This document shows, one piece after another, positions 32,778 through 41,326 of a stretch of 64,000 nt of DNA. Under the pieces are notes generated by a model. It ran no database searches and was not told the DNA's origin. It saw only the letters and a program-made list of their open reading frames with translations. Source of the stretch: Desulfovibrio aminophilus. GTDB taxonomy: Bacteria > Desulfobacterota > Desulfovibrionia > Desulfovibrionales > Desulfovibrionaceae. The DNA lies in the NCBI RefSeq assembly GCF_023660105.1, contig NZ_JAMHGA010000007.1, forward strand, positions 1 through 64,000, given 5' to 3'. Both the position numbers and the translations under genes were made by a program. Positions within the stretch are counted from its first letter, which is position 1; every line of letters starts with the position of its first letter.

Positions 32778-33209
32778 TCAGCCTCCGATGACGACCCGGC
32801 TCTCGTCCACGGCCGGGAACCGCCGCTTGTCGTTCTCGCCCGCGTAGGGGCCCTGCTTGACCTCGATGAGCTCGGACTCCTCCAGCATGGCGAAGCCGTG
32901 GCCGCCGCCGCAGAGCAGGATCACGTCGCCGGGAAGGAGCACGCGGCTCTCCAGGTAGGCGTCGCCGTCCTGGTAGAAGTCCACGCGGACCTTGCCGCTC
33001 TTCACGAAGAGCACCTCGTGGGTGAAGTGGACCTCGCGGGGCGCGGGGTTGTGCACGTGCGGGGGGATGGCGTGGCCCTTGCCGCGCTTCATGTAGGCCA
33101 GCTGCTGGGAGAACTCCGGCGGGGTGAAGAATTCGATGCCGTCCTTGCGGAAACCGGTCCGCAGGATGATGCCCAGGGTCTCGTTGTTCCAGGTGATCCG
33201 TTCGATCAT
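32778..33209 (-). CDS. Cupin-fold protein of LPS clusters
   Basis: The protein has 143 residues. A single cupin domain is shown by IPPHVHNPAPREVHFTHEVL (motif 1 histidines) and a later LPGDVILLCGGGHGFAM (motif 2). Small cupins of this kind often lie beside perosamine and other deoxysugar genes. A role as epimerase or isomerase in sugar-nucleotide synthesis is possible, but the dTDP-sugar epimerase signature residues are not seen. The stop lies one base from the perosamine synthase start. The start at 33209 lies one base from the stop of the glycosyltransferase-like gene at 33211. Function is unassigned. Confidence 0.75.
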   Translation of the reverse strand: MIERITWNNETLGIILRTGFRKDGIEFFTPPEFSQQLAYMKRGKGHAIPPHVHNPAPREVHFTHEVLFVKSGKVRVDFYQDGDAYLESRVLLPGDVILLCGGGHGFAMLEESELIEVKQGPYAGENDKRRFPAVDESRVVIGG

Positions 33210-33210
33210 C

Positions 33211-34275
33211 TCAGTTTCCTTCCCCAAACATGCGGTCGAGGCCGGCGGCCATTTCCGCGGCCTCGCGCCGGAAAAACTCCAGGGCGCGCCGCCCCATGTC
33301 CGCGCCGTCGCGCTCCAGCCGCTCCCGGGCTCCGGGCTCCAGCAGGCCGCAGCCCAGGCCCTCGCGGTCCACGAGCCCGGCGATGGAGACGTTGTCGTTG
33401 CACAGCACGGGCTTGCCGTGGCGGCAGATCCAGTAGAGCTTGCCCGAGGCCCGGCCGCAATGCCGATGGTTGTAGCTCCCGTTGTAGTAACTGACAACTC
33501 CGCCCCCGCAGTGGGCGTAAATCCAGCGGATTCGCGGCCCGCTCAGGAAATCCGTGTTCAGGACCACTTCGGCCCGGCCGCGGACGGCATCGCGCAGCCG
33601 CTCCAGTTCCCGGCCGCCCCAGCCGTTGACCAGCAGGGTCCAGGAGGGGAAGCCGCGCAGGAAGGCCTCCACGCTCTCCAACGTGGCGTGCTCGGGCTGG
33701 ATGGAGCCGCTGAGCACCAGGGTGCGCGACCAGTCCGCGATGCCGGGAATGCCCGGGTCCTCCTGGCCGTAGTCCACGTCCGGCAGGCTGGCGTTGGGCA
33801 GGAGCAGGGCGTCGCCGAAGGCGAGGCCGGTGGCCTGCTCGTAGCCGCGCAGGCGGTCCTCGTCCTGGATCACGAGCCGGGCCCTGGCGGCGCGGAAGGC
33901 GCGCTCCAGGTCCGCCGCGTCGATCCGGCCGGGGTCGGGGATTTCGGTGGAGTAGAGATAGACCCGCGCGCCCAGGCTCGCGGCGGCGGCCGCCCCGCTC
34001 AGGAAGGACTTCTCGTCGAAGAAGACCGCGAAGCGCGGTCCCGGGCCGTCCAGGGCCTCCCGGAGCAGGGTCGGGACGTGGGCCGCGTCCGGGGAGCGGA
34101 ACAGGTGCAGGTCCTCGAAGACCGCCTCGCTGGGATAGCGCCGGGCGATGAAGTCCAGCAGCTCCGGCCCCACCAGGCGCGGCTCCAGGCCATTGCGTTT
34201 CAGGTGCAGGGCGAAGGTGATCACGGGGTCGGACAGGGACCACCAGGGAAATTGGGCGACGAGGGCGGCGGGCAT
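33211..34275 (-). CDS. Putative glycosyltransferase (GT-B type)
   Basis: The protein has 354 residues from the ATG at 34275, which follows AGGGGGATTCCCGACTCCC on the minus strand. It has a Rossmann-like N-terminus (LVAQFPWWSLSDPVITFALHL) and a C-terminal half with TLVLSGSIQPEHATL, TLLVNGWGG and YYNGSYNHRHCGRASGKLY followed by GKPVLCNDNVS, the donor-binding side of spore-protein YkvP/CgeB-like glycosyltransferases. An upstream in-frame extension exists but lacks family features. It is the first gene of the minus-strand unit and is divergent from the methyltransferase at 34445, with 169 bases between. Confidence 0.65.
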   Translation of the reverse strand: MPAALVAQFPWWSLSDPVITFALHLKRNGLEPRLVGPELLDFIARRYPSEAVFEDLHLFRSPDAAHVPTLLREALDGPGPRFAVFFDEKSFLSGAAAAASLGARVYLYSTEIPDPGRIDAADLERAFRAARARLVIQDEDRLRGYEQATGLAFGDALLLPNASLPDVDYGQEDPGIPGIADWSRTLVLSGSIQPEHATLESVEAFLRGFPSWTLLVNGWGGRELERLRDAVRGRAEVVLNTDFLSGPRIRWIYAHCGGGVVSYYNGSYNHRHCGRASGKLYWICRHGKPVLCNDNVSIAGLVDREGLGCGLLEPGARERLERDGADMGRRALEFFRREAAEMAAGLDRMFGEGN

Positions 34276-34444
34276 GGGAGTCGGGAATCCCCCTGTGCGG
34301 ACGTTTTCTTGACGGCGCGAGTGCTGTCGGTCGATTGTAGCAAGTGTCGCGCCAGAGCCTCGGCTCGGCTGGACTTTTCCGGCCTGCCCGGACATTATGG
34401 GATGCCCTGGAGCAAAGGCAACCGGAAAAGGAGGGGCCCGGCGC

Positions 34445-35197
34445 ATGGCGCGGATGCTCAACTTGGGATGCGGCAGGCGGTTCCACCCGGACTGGGTCAA
34501 CGTGGATTTCCGCTCCAGCGGTCCCGGCGTGCTGGCCTGCGACCTCTCGCGCGGCCTCTGCTTCGCGGATCAGAGCTTCGACGTGGTCTACCACTCCCAC
34601 GTGCTCGAACACTTTCCCAAACCCCAGGCCCCCGGCTTTTTGCGGGAATGCCTGCGCGTGCTCCGGCCCGGCGGCGTGCTGCGCTGCGCCGTGCCGGACC
34701 TGGAAACCATCGCCCGGCTCTATCTCCGGCTCCTGGAGGGCGCGTCGGCCGGGGATTCCACCAGCCGCGAGCGCTACGAGTGGATCATGCTCGAACTCCT
34801 CGACCAGATGGTCCGCGAGCGCTCGGGCGGGGAGATGCTGGCCCACTGGAAGCGCGAGCCCATGCCCGCCGAGGATTTCGTGATCGAACGCGTGGGTTCG
34901 GAGGTGCGCCGGGCCCTGGCGGCCGTGCGCGCGGCCAAGCGCGCCGCCCCGGCGGCCTGGACCCGGCCCACTGCGGCCGAGATCGGCGCGTTCCGGCTCT
35001 CGGGTGAGGCGCACCACTGGATGTACGACCGCTATTCCCTGGCCCGGCTCCTGGAGGAGGCGGGCTTCAAGGAGCCCCGGGTCCGCCGGGCCGACGAATC
35101 CGCGATCCCGGGGTTCAACGCCTTTCTCCTGGACATCGAGGCCGACGGCTCCACCCGCAAGCCCGACTCTCTGTTCATGGAGGCGTTCCGGCCATGA
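34445..35197 (+). CDS. SAM-dependent methyltransferase of polysaccharide clusters
   Basis: The protein has 250 residues. It opens MARMLNLGCGRRFHPDWVNVD, the marker of the predicted SAM-dependent methyltransferases found in LPS and capsule clusters, then FDVVYHSHVLEHFPK and CLRVLRPGGVLRCAVPDLE. The ATG at 34445 is preceded by AAAAGGAGGGGCC, a strong ribosome-binding site, which decides the start over an upstream in-frame ATG. The end overlaps the next gene by four bases. The substrate is unknown. Confidence 0.85.
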   Translation: MARMLNLGCGRRFHPDWVNVDFRSSGPGVLACDLSRGLCFADQSFDVVYHSHVLEHFPKPQAPGFLRECLRVLRPGGVLRCAVPDLETIARLYLRLLEGASAGDSTSRERYEWIMLELLDQMVRERSGGEMLAHWKREPMPAEDFVIERVGSEVRRALAAVRAAKRAAPAAWTRPTAAEIGAFRLSGEAHHWMYDRYSLARLLEEAGFKEPRVRRADESAIPGFNAFLLDIEADGSTRKPDSLFMEAFRP

Positions 35198-36600
35198 ACG
35201 AGCTTCCCCGCATCGAACATTTCTGGATCGTGGAGGACGAACCGGCCGCCGCCATGGCCGCCCTGGGGCTGTCGCCGGAGCACGTGGCGGCCTGCGGCCG
35301 GGACGACGCCTCGGCCGAGGCCGGGCGTCTGGCCGCCCTGGGGCTGCCCGCGCCGGAGTTCGATCCGCGCCTGCCCGTGTTCCAGCAGGCGGCCCTGGCC
35401 GCCGGGGCCGTGACCGCGCCCTGCCCCTGGTGCGGCCGCCCCACGGCCTCGCGCGAGTCCTACTGCGTGTTCATCAACGCCTTCGACCAGCCGGTGTTCT
35501 ACCGCTTCCAGTGTTGCGGCGAGTTCTTCCTCCTGGCGGCCAAGTCGCCCCAGGCCAAGATGGCGCTCTGGCTCCCCCGGGAGCGGGCCCTGGCCAGCTT
35601 CATCGAATACCGGCGCGCTCCGCACAACCACGACTACTACGGCCCGGGAAACTTCCAGGAGTGGTTCAAGCTCTATGCCACCCTGGCGGAGCGCGAGGCC
35701 GGGCTCGTGGAGGCCTACCGCGCGGCCGGGGGCGGGTCGCGCGCGGCCCTGGCCTGCGGCTTCGTCTTCAACCACGGCCACCACGTGAACGACGAAATCT
35801 CGGCCCTGCACTGGCTGGCCGGACGCGGCGGGCTTCGAAACCTGCCCCTGCTGGTCGGGCCCTTCGACTTCTTCCAGCTGGCGGACCTGTTCCCGGGCGA
35901 ACTGGCCTCCGAGCCCCTGCGCGTCCCGGCCACGGGCCGGGAGACCCCGCCGGAGCTGTTCCGCCGGGTCCTCTCCGAAGGTCTGTTCGCCACCCGGCTG
36001 TCCTACCTCGGGCCGTTCCAGGAGGAGGCGGCCGCGCGGCTGCTGGCGTCGGCCCGACGGAAATGCGCGTCCGCGTTCCTGGCCCGGGTGGAGGAGTCGC
36101 GCCGCCACCGCCCCCTGGTCTGGATCACCCTGCGCAGCCACAATCGCGCTTGGCGCTCCCAGGCCGACGGCCTGGCCCAGGTCTGCAACGCCCTGGCCCG
36201 GGAGCATCCCGGCCTGGGGGTGGTTTTCGACGGACTGGAGCGGGAGCGGTCGGTGCTGGGGGACATCCTGCCCCGGCTGGAGCCCGGGGTCGCGGCCTAC
36301 GATGGGCTGGGCACCACGGTCTTCGAGGCCCTGGCCTGGGCCTCGGCCACGGATTTCTTCATCGCGCCCCACGCCAACGGCACCATCTTCACGAGCATCG
36401 CCAACAAGCCCGGGGTGGCCCATTCGCACGAGGAGTGGGCCTTCCGCGAACCCTACTGCATCAGCCGCCGCGAGAACTGCGCCCTGGCCCTGCCCGTGAC
36501 CGGGCGGACCATCCACGAGCCGGGCAAGGACGCCTTCGCCTCGGATTACGAACTGGATTGGCGCGAGGTGTTGGACGCGGCGCGTCGCCTCTGCGGCTGA
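35194..36600 (+). CDS. Unrecognised 468-residue protein with cysteine-pair region
   Basis: A cysteine-rich patch lies near residues 70-110 (CPWCGRPT and, 25 residues on, RFQCCGEFF). The C-terminal third has LVWITLRSHNRAW, then LGVVFDGLERERSV, DGLGTTVFEALAWASATDFFIAPHANGTIFT and NKPGVAHSHEEW. This last part resembles the nucleotide-binding end of DUF563/GT61-like or GT-B glycosyltransferases, in which a conserved HGAN-like segment occurs, so a glycosyltransferase role is possible. It overlaps the upstream methyltransferase by four bases, and its stop is within two bases of the converging methyltransferase gene. No confident family. Confidence 0.55.
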   Translation: MNELPRIEHFWIVEDEPAAAMAALGLSPEHVAACGRDDASAEAGRLAALGLPAPEFDPRLPVFQQAALAAGAVTAPCPWCGRPTASRESYCVFINAFDQPVFYRFQCCGEFFLLAAKSPQAKMALWLPRERALASFIEYRRAPHNHDYYGPGNFQEWFKLYATLAEREAGLVEAYRAAGGGSRAALACGFVFNHGHHVNDEISALHWLAGRGGLRNLPLLVGPFDFFQLADLFPGELASEPLRVPATGRETPPELFRRVLSEGLFATRLSYLGPFQEEAAARLLASARRKCASAFLARVEESRRHRPLVWITLRSHNRAWRSQADGLAQVCNALAREHPGLGVVFDGLERERSVLGDILPRLEPGVAAYDGLGTTVFEALAWASATDFFIAPHANGTIFTSIANKPGVAHSHEEWAFREPYCISRRENCALALPVTGRTIHEPGKDAFASDYELDWREVLDAARRLCG

Positions 36601-36601
36601 A

Positions 36602-37462
36602 TCAGGCCGCGATCCGCTCGCAGCGCAGCAGGAAGAGGCAGTAGACGAGCTGCCCCGGGTGGCGGCGCATGAGCTCCGCGGCCTCGGGGAAGAAGAGCAC
36701 CCGTCCCGACAGCGTGGCGGGCAGCCGGTCCCAGACCCGCTCCATGAACGCGGCCGGGGAATAGTGCCGGGCGAAGGGCTCCTTCCAGGGGTCGTCGCGC
36801 CAGACGCGGTCCGCGCCGGGGTCGATAACCACTCGCTCCTGGTCGCAGTGCGGGCTGGTGACGTTGAAGTGGGTGTCTTCCAGGTAGAGCGGGGCGACGA
36901 CCAGGCTGCCGCCGGGCCGCAGGATGCGCGCGGCCTCGGCCAGGAAGCGGGTGTCCGCGTCGCCCATGAAGCATTCGTAGGCGCAGTGCAGGGTGAGGGA
37001 GTCGGCGAAGCCGTCCGGCAGGCCGGTGGCCGTGGCGTCCGCGCCGATGCGCCTGCCCGCCACTCCCGGCGGGTAGGAGAGGTCCAGGCAGTAGGCCTCC
37101 ACGCCCCGGGCGCCCAGGGCCCCGGCATAGGGGCTTCCGGCGGCGGCCACGTCCACCGCCACCTCTCCGGCCGTCGGCCGGGCCTCCCGGTTGGTCAGGT
37201 AGTGCTCCAGGCACTTCTCCAGGGCATACTGCCCATACGGCCGATAGAAATCCGCGACCTCGCGGAAGTCGTCCAGCCAGCGCTCGAAGTCCGCCGCGTC
37301 GATTCGGCTGTCCTCCACCCGGGCTCCCAGGGACGCCAGTTCGTCGCGCACGGCCCGGAACAGGGCCACGTTGCCCACCGGGTCCTGGAGGTGGTCGCGG
37401 AAGGACTGCCGCAGCCGGGGCGGACTCGCCTCGAAGGCGCGCAGCTGTTTTTCGATGCTCAT
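36602..37462 (-). CDS. Methyltransferase-like protein
   Basis: The protein has 286 residues. The first ~110 residues are helical and rich in charged residues. The methyltransferase-like part has VAVDVAAAGSPYAGALGA in place of motif I (the usual DxGxGxG is replaced by DVAAAGSPY), then AYCLDLSYPPG and AARILRPGGSLVV. The altered motif suggests weak or changed SAM binding. The ATG at 37462 overlaps the upstream stop by four bases. It is the last of the five-gene minus-strand unit beginning at 41232. No substrate can be given. Confidence 0.65.
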   Translation of the reverse strand: MSIEKQLRAFEASPPRLRQSFRDHLQDPVGNVALFRAVRDELASLGARVEDSRIDAADFERWLDDFREVADFYRPYGQYALEKCLEHYLTNREARPTAGEVAVDVAAAGSPYAGALGARGVEAYCLDLSYPPGVAGRRIGADATATGLPDGFADSLTLHCAYECFMGDADTRFLAEAARILRPGGSLVVAPLYLEDTHFNVTSPHCDQERVVIDPGADRVWRDDPWKEPFARHYSPAAFMERVWDRLPATLSGRVLFFPEAAELMRRHPGQLVYCLFLLRCERIAA

Positions 37463-38514
37463 GCGTTCTTCCCGCAGAGGGCGAACCAGCTGCTGGTGGG
37501 GGTCAGGCGGCGCAGCAGGCCGGGCCGGGGCGCGGGGCGCTCCAGCTCCGCCGGGTCGAAGGTCTCGTTCTCCATGCTGAAGACCGTGAACCCGGCCTCG
37601 GCCAGGAGGCGCAGCAGTTCGCGCCGGTCGAATTCGGTGTGGAAGAATGTCTCGCCGTCCCAGCTGGCGGTGATGAGCCTGCGACGGCGGGTGGAAGGCC
37701 ACAGGCGGCCCAGGAAATATTCCAGGTGGGAGCGCGCGCTGGAGCGGTCCAGATAGGCCCGGTTGGGCGTGTCGAGCATGAGCAGTCCGCCCGGCTTGAG
37801 CACGCGGGCGGCCTCCCGGAGCCCGCCCAGGGGATCGAAGAGGTGCTCCAGGATGTCGGTGTAGTTGACCACCTCGAAGCTCGCGTCCGGGTAGGGCAGG
37901 GCCAGGGCGTTGGCCAGCTGGGCGTGGCCGTGGTCCAGGAACTCCTCCACGTAGGAGCGCACCGCGTCCACGCCGTGGTTCACGAATCCGGCCTCGGCGT
38001 ACTCGATGGGAATGCCGTCGTTGCAGCGCCCGCCGCAGCCCACGTGCAGGACGAGGCCGCCGGAACTCCGGGGCCGGACGCGGCGCATGATCTTGCGGGC
38101 CTTCACCCGGACCTCGCGGCGCTGGTGCTCGTAGTCCGGGGAGGTCTCGTCGTCCTTCATGAACTCGGCCCGGCCCCGCTCGCAGCAGCCCGCCCGGAGC
38201 ACGGTCCGCCGGAGGCGCTCCAGGTCGCGTTCCCAGTCCGCGTTGAAGGCCGCCCGGCCGAACAGACGATCCCAGGCCGTCGCGCGCGGCGGCTCCAGCC
38301 GGAGCAGCCGTTCGCGCGGGTAGGACAGGTGCTCCAGGTCCGGCGGATAGGCCGTGGGCGCGCGGTCCTCCACGAACAGGTCGTGGTAGCGGCCCAGGCT
38401 CGGGTAGACCCGGCCGCAGGCGGCGCAGGCCAGGGCCCCGTCCCCGCCGTCGGCCAGCCCGCCCAGGCAGGCCGGGCAGCGCAGCAGGGTGCGGTCGTTG
38501 GCGGCCGGGCTCAT
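37459..38514 (-). CDS. SAM-dependent methyltransferase with N-terminal zinc ribbon
   Basis: The protein has 351 residues. A Trm112-like ribbon at the N-terminus carries LLRCPACLGG and ACAACGRVYP. The methyltransferase domain has LVLHVGCGGRCNDGIP, NHGVDAVRSYVEE, PDASFEVVNYTDILEHLFDP and AARVLKPGGLLMLDTPN. This is the UbiG-like type seen in O-antigen clusters. Both ends overlap neighbouring genes by four bases. Together with the genes at 20576 and 25606 it makes three methyltransferases with fused zinc ribbons in the window. Confidence 0.82.
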   Translation of the reverse strand: MSPAANDRTLLRCPACLGGLADGGDGALACAACGRVYPSLGRYHDLFVEDRAPTAYPPDLEHLSYPRERLLRLEPPRATAWDRLFGRAAFNADWERDLERLRRTVLRAGCCERGRAEFMKDDETSPDYEHQRREVRVKARKIMRRVRPRSSGGLVLHVGCGGRCNDGIPIEYAEAGFVNHGVDAVRSYVEEFLDHGHAQLANALALPYPDASFEVVNYTDILEHLFDPLGGLREAARVLKPGGLLMLDTPNRAYLDRSSARSHLEYFLGRLWPSTRRRRLITASWDGETFFHTEFDRRELLRLLAEAGFTVFSMENETFDPAELERPAPRPGLLRRLTPTSSWFALCGKNA

Positions 38515-39509
38515 GCCTCGGCCTCCAGGCGGGGCAGGGCGTAGTCGAAATAGTCCTTTCGCAGCACCCAGTCGAGCAGCGCGGGGCTGTGGGACACGGC
38601 CGCGTTGTGGAACAGGTAGCCCTCGGCGTAGCCCTGGTGGATGTGGGCCAGCTCCGGCTCCTCGCGGCCCGGGCCGTGGTGGGCGGCGAGACTTCGGCTG
38701 AGGAGCTCCCCGGCGGCGGGCGGCGTGGGAACCGCGCCCAGGCGGCGGATGGCCGTGTAGGAGTCGCACACGCCCTGGTAGAAGAAGCGGGCGCGGAAGG
38801 CGTCCAGGGTCAGCCGCGGGGCCGGGATGCAGTGTTGCACCAGGGCCTTGGGCTCGTAGACGCAGAGGTGGCCCTGCTCGGCGATCTTCAGTGACAGGCC
38901 GGTCTCGCCGTCGCCCTGGAAATGCTGGAGCCGGGTCGGGATGCAGTCGGGGTGGAAGCCGCCCAGGTCGAAAAGGGTCCGGCGGCGCACGGCGTAGTTC
39001 AGGCCCCAGACGAAGTGCGGCTCCACCAGACGGCGTTCTTCGCCCATGTGGATCAGGCTCAGGGCCGGGCAGCTGGAGCCCCAGGGGTCCTCGCGCTGGA
39101 AATGGGCGAACCAGGGCGGCGGCTCCACGGCGAAGCGGCCCACGCTGGGGCCTCCGGCCAGGTGCACGCGCGGATCGTCGAAGGCCCCGGCCAGGGCCGA
39201 GAGCCAGCCCGGTTCGGCCAGGATGTCGTCGTCCACGAAGACGAGCAGGTCGCCCTTGGCCTCCAGGGCCCCCCGGTGCCGCCCGGAGAGCAGGCCGGGC
39301 TCGGGCTCGAGCAGGGAGCGGAAATTGGCGATGCCGGATTCGCGCATGGCCTGTTCCGAGAGGGCGGCGGTGGCGTCGGTGGAGCCGTTGTCCACCACCA
39401 GGACCTCGAAGGACTCGGCCGGGAAGTCCTGGCGGGCCAGGGACTCCAGGCATCCGGCCAGGAGCGCGGCCCGGTTCAGGGTCGGCACGATGACGCTGAC
39501 GGCGATCAT
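38511..39509 (-). CDS. Family 2 glycosyltransferase
   Basis: The protein has 332 residues. It has a GT-A fold with VSVIVPTLNRAALLAGCLESL, VLVVDNGSTDAT, the metal-binding DDD in LLVFVDDDILAEPGWL, then GLNYAVRRRTLFDLGGFHPD and the acidic QGDGETGLSLKI. A C-terminal ~100 residues are helical. Overlaps of four bases with the epimerase gene upstream and the methyltransferase gene downstream place it firmly in the operon. Donor and acceptor cannot be told. Confidence 0.9.
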   Translation of the reverse strand: MIAVSVIVPTLNRAALLAGCLESLARQDFPAESFEVLVVDNGSTDATAALSEQAMRESGIANFRSLLEPEPGLLSGRHRGALEAKGDLLVFVDDDILAEPGWLSALAGAFDDPRVHLAGGPSVGRFAVEPPPWFAHFQREDPWGSSCPALSLIHMGEERRLVEPHFVWGLNYAVRRRTLFDLGGFHPDCIPTRLQHFQGDGETGLSLKIAEQGHLCVYEPKALVQHCIPAPRLTLDAFRARFFYQGVCDSYTAIRRLGAVPTPPAAGELLSRSLAAHHGPGREEPELAHIHQGYAEGYLFHNAAVSHSPALLDWVLRKDYFDYALPRLEAEA

Positions 39510-40420
39510 GCGGGTTCCTCGGCGAAGGAGGCCACCACCTCGGGCAGTTCCGCCAGCGGGTCGTCCGGCGGCTCGATGCCGAGCAGGTCGCGCATGCGCC
39601 GCGTGTCGGCCACGAAGCGGACCACCTCGGGCCCGCGCGGCGGCAAAATGCTCGTCTCCACCCGGCGGTCCGGCAGGCAGGCGGCCACGCGCCCGGCCAG
39701 CTCGCGCAGGCTGGTTCCCCGGCCCGAGCCGATGTTCACCGGCCCGTCCAGATCGAGTTGGGCGGCGCGCAGCAGGGCTTCGCAGGTCAGGCCCACGGGC
39801 ACGAAGTCGATGACCTGCCCGCCGCCGTAGATGAGCAGGGGCTCGTCGGAGAGGGCCCGGGAGCAGAACAGCGGGATGACCCGGTCCTTGTCGCCCGGGC
39901 CGTAGACGTTGGCCATGCGCACCACCGAGACGCCCAGGCCCTGGGCCGCGAAGGCGCGGCAGTAGGCCTCGGCGGCCATCTTGCTGGCTCCGTAGGCGTT
40001 CTTCGGGGCCAGGGCCGCGCTTTCCGGGACCGGCAGGTCCTCGGGTTCGCCGTAGACCTCCCGCGAGGAGGCGACAACCACGCGGCGGGCGTTCGCGGCG
40101 GCCTTGAGCACGTTGAAGGTGCCCGCCACGTTGCTGGTGAAGGAGTAGTCGATGTCCGTCACCGAGCCGAGCACGTTGGACTGGGCCGCGAGATGAAAGA
40201 CCGTCTCCGCCCCGTCCAGCAGGGCGCGCACGGCCTCGGGGTCGCGGATGTCGCCCCGGCTGAAGCGCACGCGCGGATCGCCGGGCAGGCAGGTTTCCGG
40301 CGGCCCGCCCCGGAACAGGTTGTCCAGGACGCGGACCTCCGTCACCCCGGGCTCGTCCAGCAAGCGGCGGACCAGATGGCGGCCGATGAAGCCCGTTCCG
40401 CCCGTGACCGCGGCGATCAC
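39506..40420 (-). CDS. NAD-dependent epimerase/dehydratase (sugar nucleotide)
   Basis: The protein has 304 residues, starting at a GTG (40420) that overlaps the stop of the glycosyltransferase upstream (GTGA); an in-frame ATG at 40444 is possible but would lie further inside that gene. It is an extended SDR: IAAVTGGTGFIGRHLV, RVLDNLFRGG, VFHLAAQSNVLGSV, VVVASSREVYG and the YGASK motif, then RMANVYGPGDKDRVIP. It resembles UDP-glucose/GlcNAc 4-epimerases and UDP-glucuronate-type epimerases. The precise substrate is not evident. Confidence 0.88.
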   Translation of the reverse strand: MIAAVTGGTGFIGRHLVRRLLDEPGVTEVRVLDNLFRGGPPETCLPGDPRVRFSRGDIRDPEAVRALLDGAETVFHLAAQSNVLGSVTDIDYSFTSNVAGTFNVLKAAANARRVVVASSREVYGEPEDLPVPESAALAPKNAYGASKMAAEAYCRAFAAQGLGVSVVRMANVYGPGDKDRVIPLFCSRALSDEPLLIYGGGQVIDFVPVGLTCEALLRAAQLDLDGPVNIGSGRGTSLRELAGRVAACLPDRRVETSILPPRGPEVVRFVADTRRMRDLLGIEPPDDPLAELPEVVASFAEEPA

Positions 40421-41232
40421 GGCCGCCCCCGCGTGGCGGCCCATTCCCGGGCCCGGCGCACCAGGGCGGCGGACTCGTCGTACAGGCGGCGGTAGGTGCC
40501 GGTGTCGTGCAGGTCGCGGGCCCGCTGGTCGTGGCTGCGCACGGAGTAGAGGGTCTTGGGCAGGTGCAGGAAGCGCGCGCCGTTCATGGCGAAGCGCAGG
40601 TAGCATTCGTGGTCGTTGGCGATGTAGCCCTCGTCGTAGAAGCCGAGGCGCTCGTGAAGCTCGCGGCGGTAGAGCTTGGACACGCCGCAGAGGTACCAGT
40701 CGCAGAAGCTGGCGTCGAAACCGTAGTCCGGCAGGCGGAATTCGCGCAGGATGCGCCCGGCGTCGTCCACGATGAACATGTCGGAGTAGACGAAGTCCGC
40801 CTCGTCCCGGTCCAGGGGCGCGGCCAGGGTCGAGAGCATCTGCGGATGGCAGATGTCGTCGGAGGCCACGTAGGTGCAGTAGTCGCCGGTGCAGAGCCGG
40901 AAGCCCAGGTTGTAGGACGCGCCGTGCCCCAGCCGGGTCTCGTTCTCCACGATGACGAGCGAGCGGCCCTCCTGGGGATAGCGGAAGGCGCTGGTGCGGA
41001 CGACCCCGCCCCCGGCGTCGCAGCCCGTGACGTGGCTGACCACGTCCTCGCGCACCGCGCGGGCGAACCCGCGCAGGACCTCGGAGGTGGCGTCCGGCGA
41101 GGGGTCGGCCACCACCACGATCTCCAGGTCCGGGTAGTCCTGGAAGAGGATCGAGTCCAGGCAGGCCCCGAGGTACTCGGCCTGGTTGTATGTGGGGACG
41201 ACGACGGATATCTTCTTCTGCGTTTTGTCCAT
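40417..41232 (-). CDS. Family 2 glycosyltransferase
   Basis: The protein has 271 residues: KISVVVPTYNQAEYLGACLDSILFQ, IVVVADPSPDAT, then CTYVASDDICHPQ supplying the DXD-like acidic pair and VSKLYRRELHERLGFYDEGYIANDHEC for the acceptor side. It is the first gene of the minus-strand unit (five genes, ending at 36602). The start ATG at 41232 is 94 bases from the divergent radical SAM gene. No consensus promoter is obvious in that short gap. Confidence 0.9.
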   Translation of the reverse strand: MDKTQKKISVVVPTYNQAEYLGACLDSILFQDYPDLEIVVVADPSPDATSEVLRGFARAVREDVVSHVTGCDAGGGVVRTSAFRYPQEGRSLVIVENETRLGHGASYNLGFRLCTGDYCTYVASDDICHPQMLSTLAAPLDRDEADFVYSDMFIVDDAGRILREFRLPDYGFDASFCDWYLCGVSKLYRRELHERLGFYDEGYIANDHECYLRFAMNGARFLHLPKTLYSVRSHDQRARDLHDTGTYRRLYDESAALVRRAREWAATRGRP

Positions 41233-41326
41233 GTGCGAGTCCTAACGCGCTTCTGTCGTGATTGCCAGGCGTCGGGGCCCGGGCCGTGTCGGTCCGGCGA
41301 CGCGCAGCGGGGTGTTTTCAAGAACG

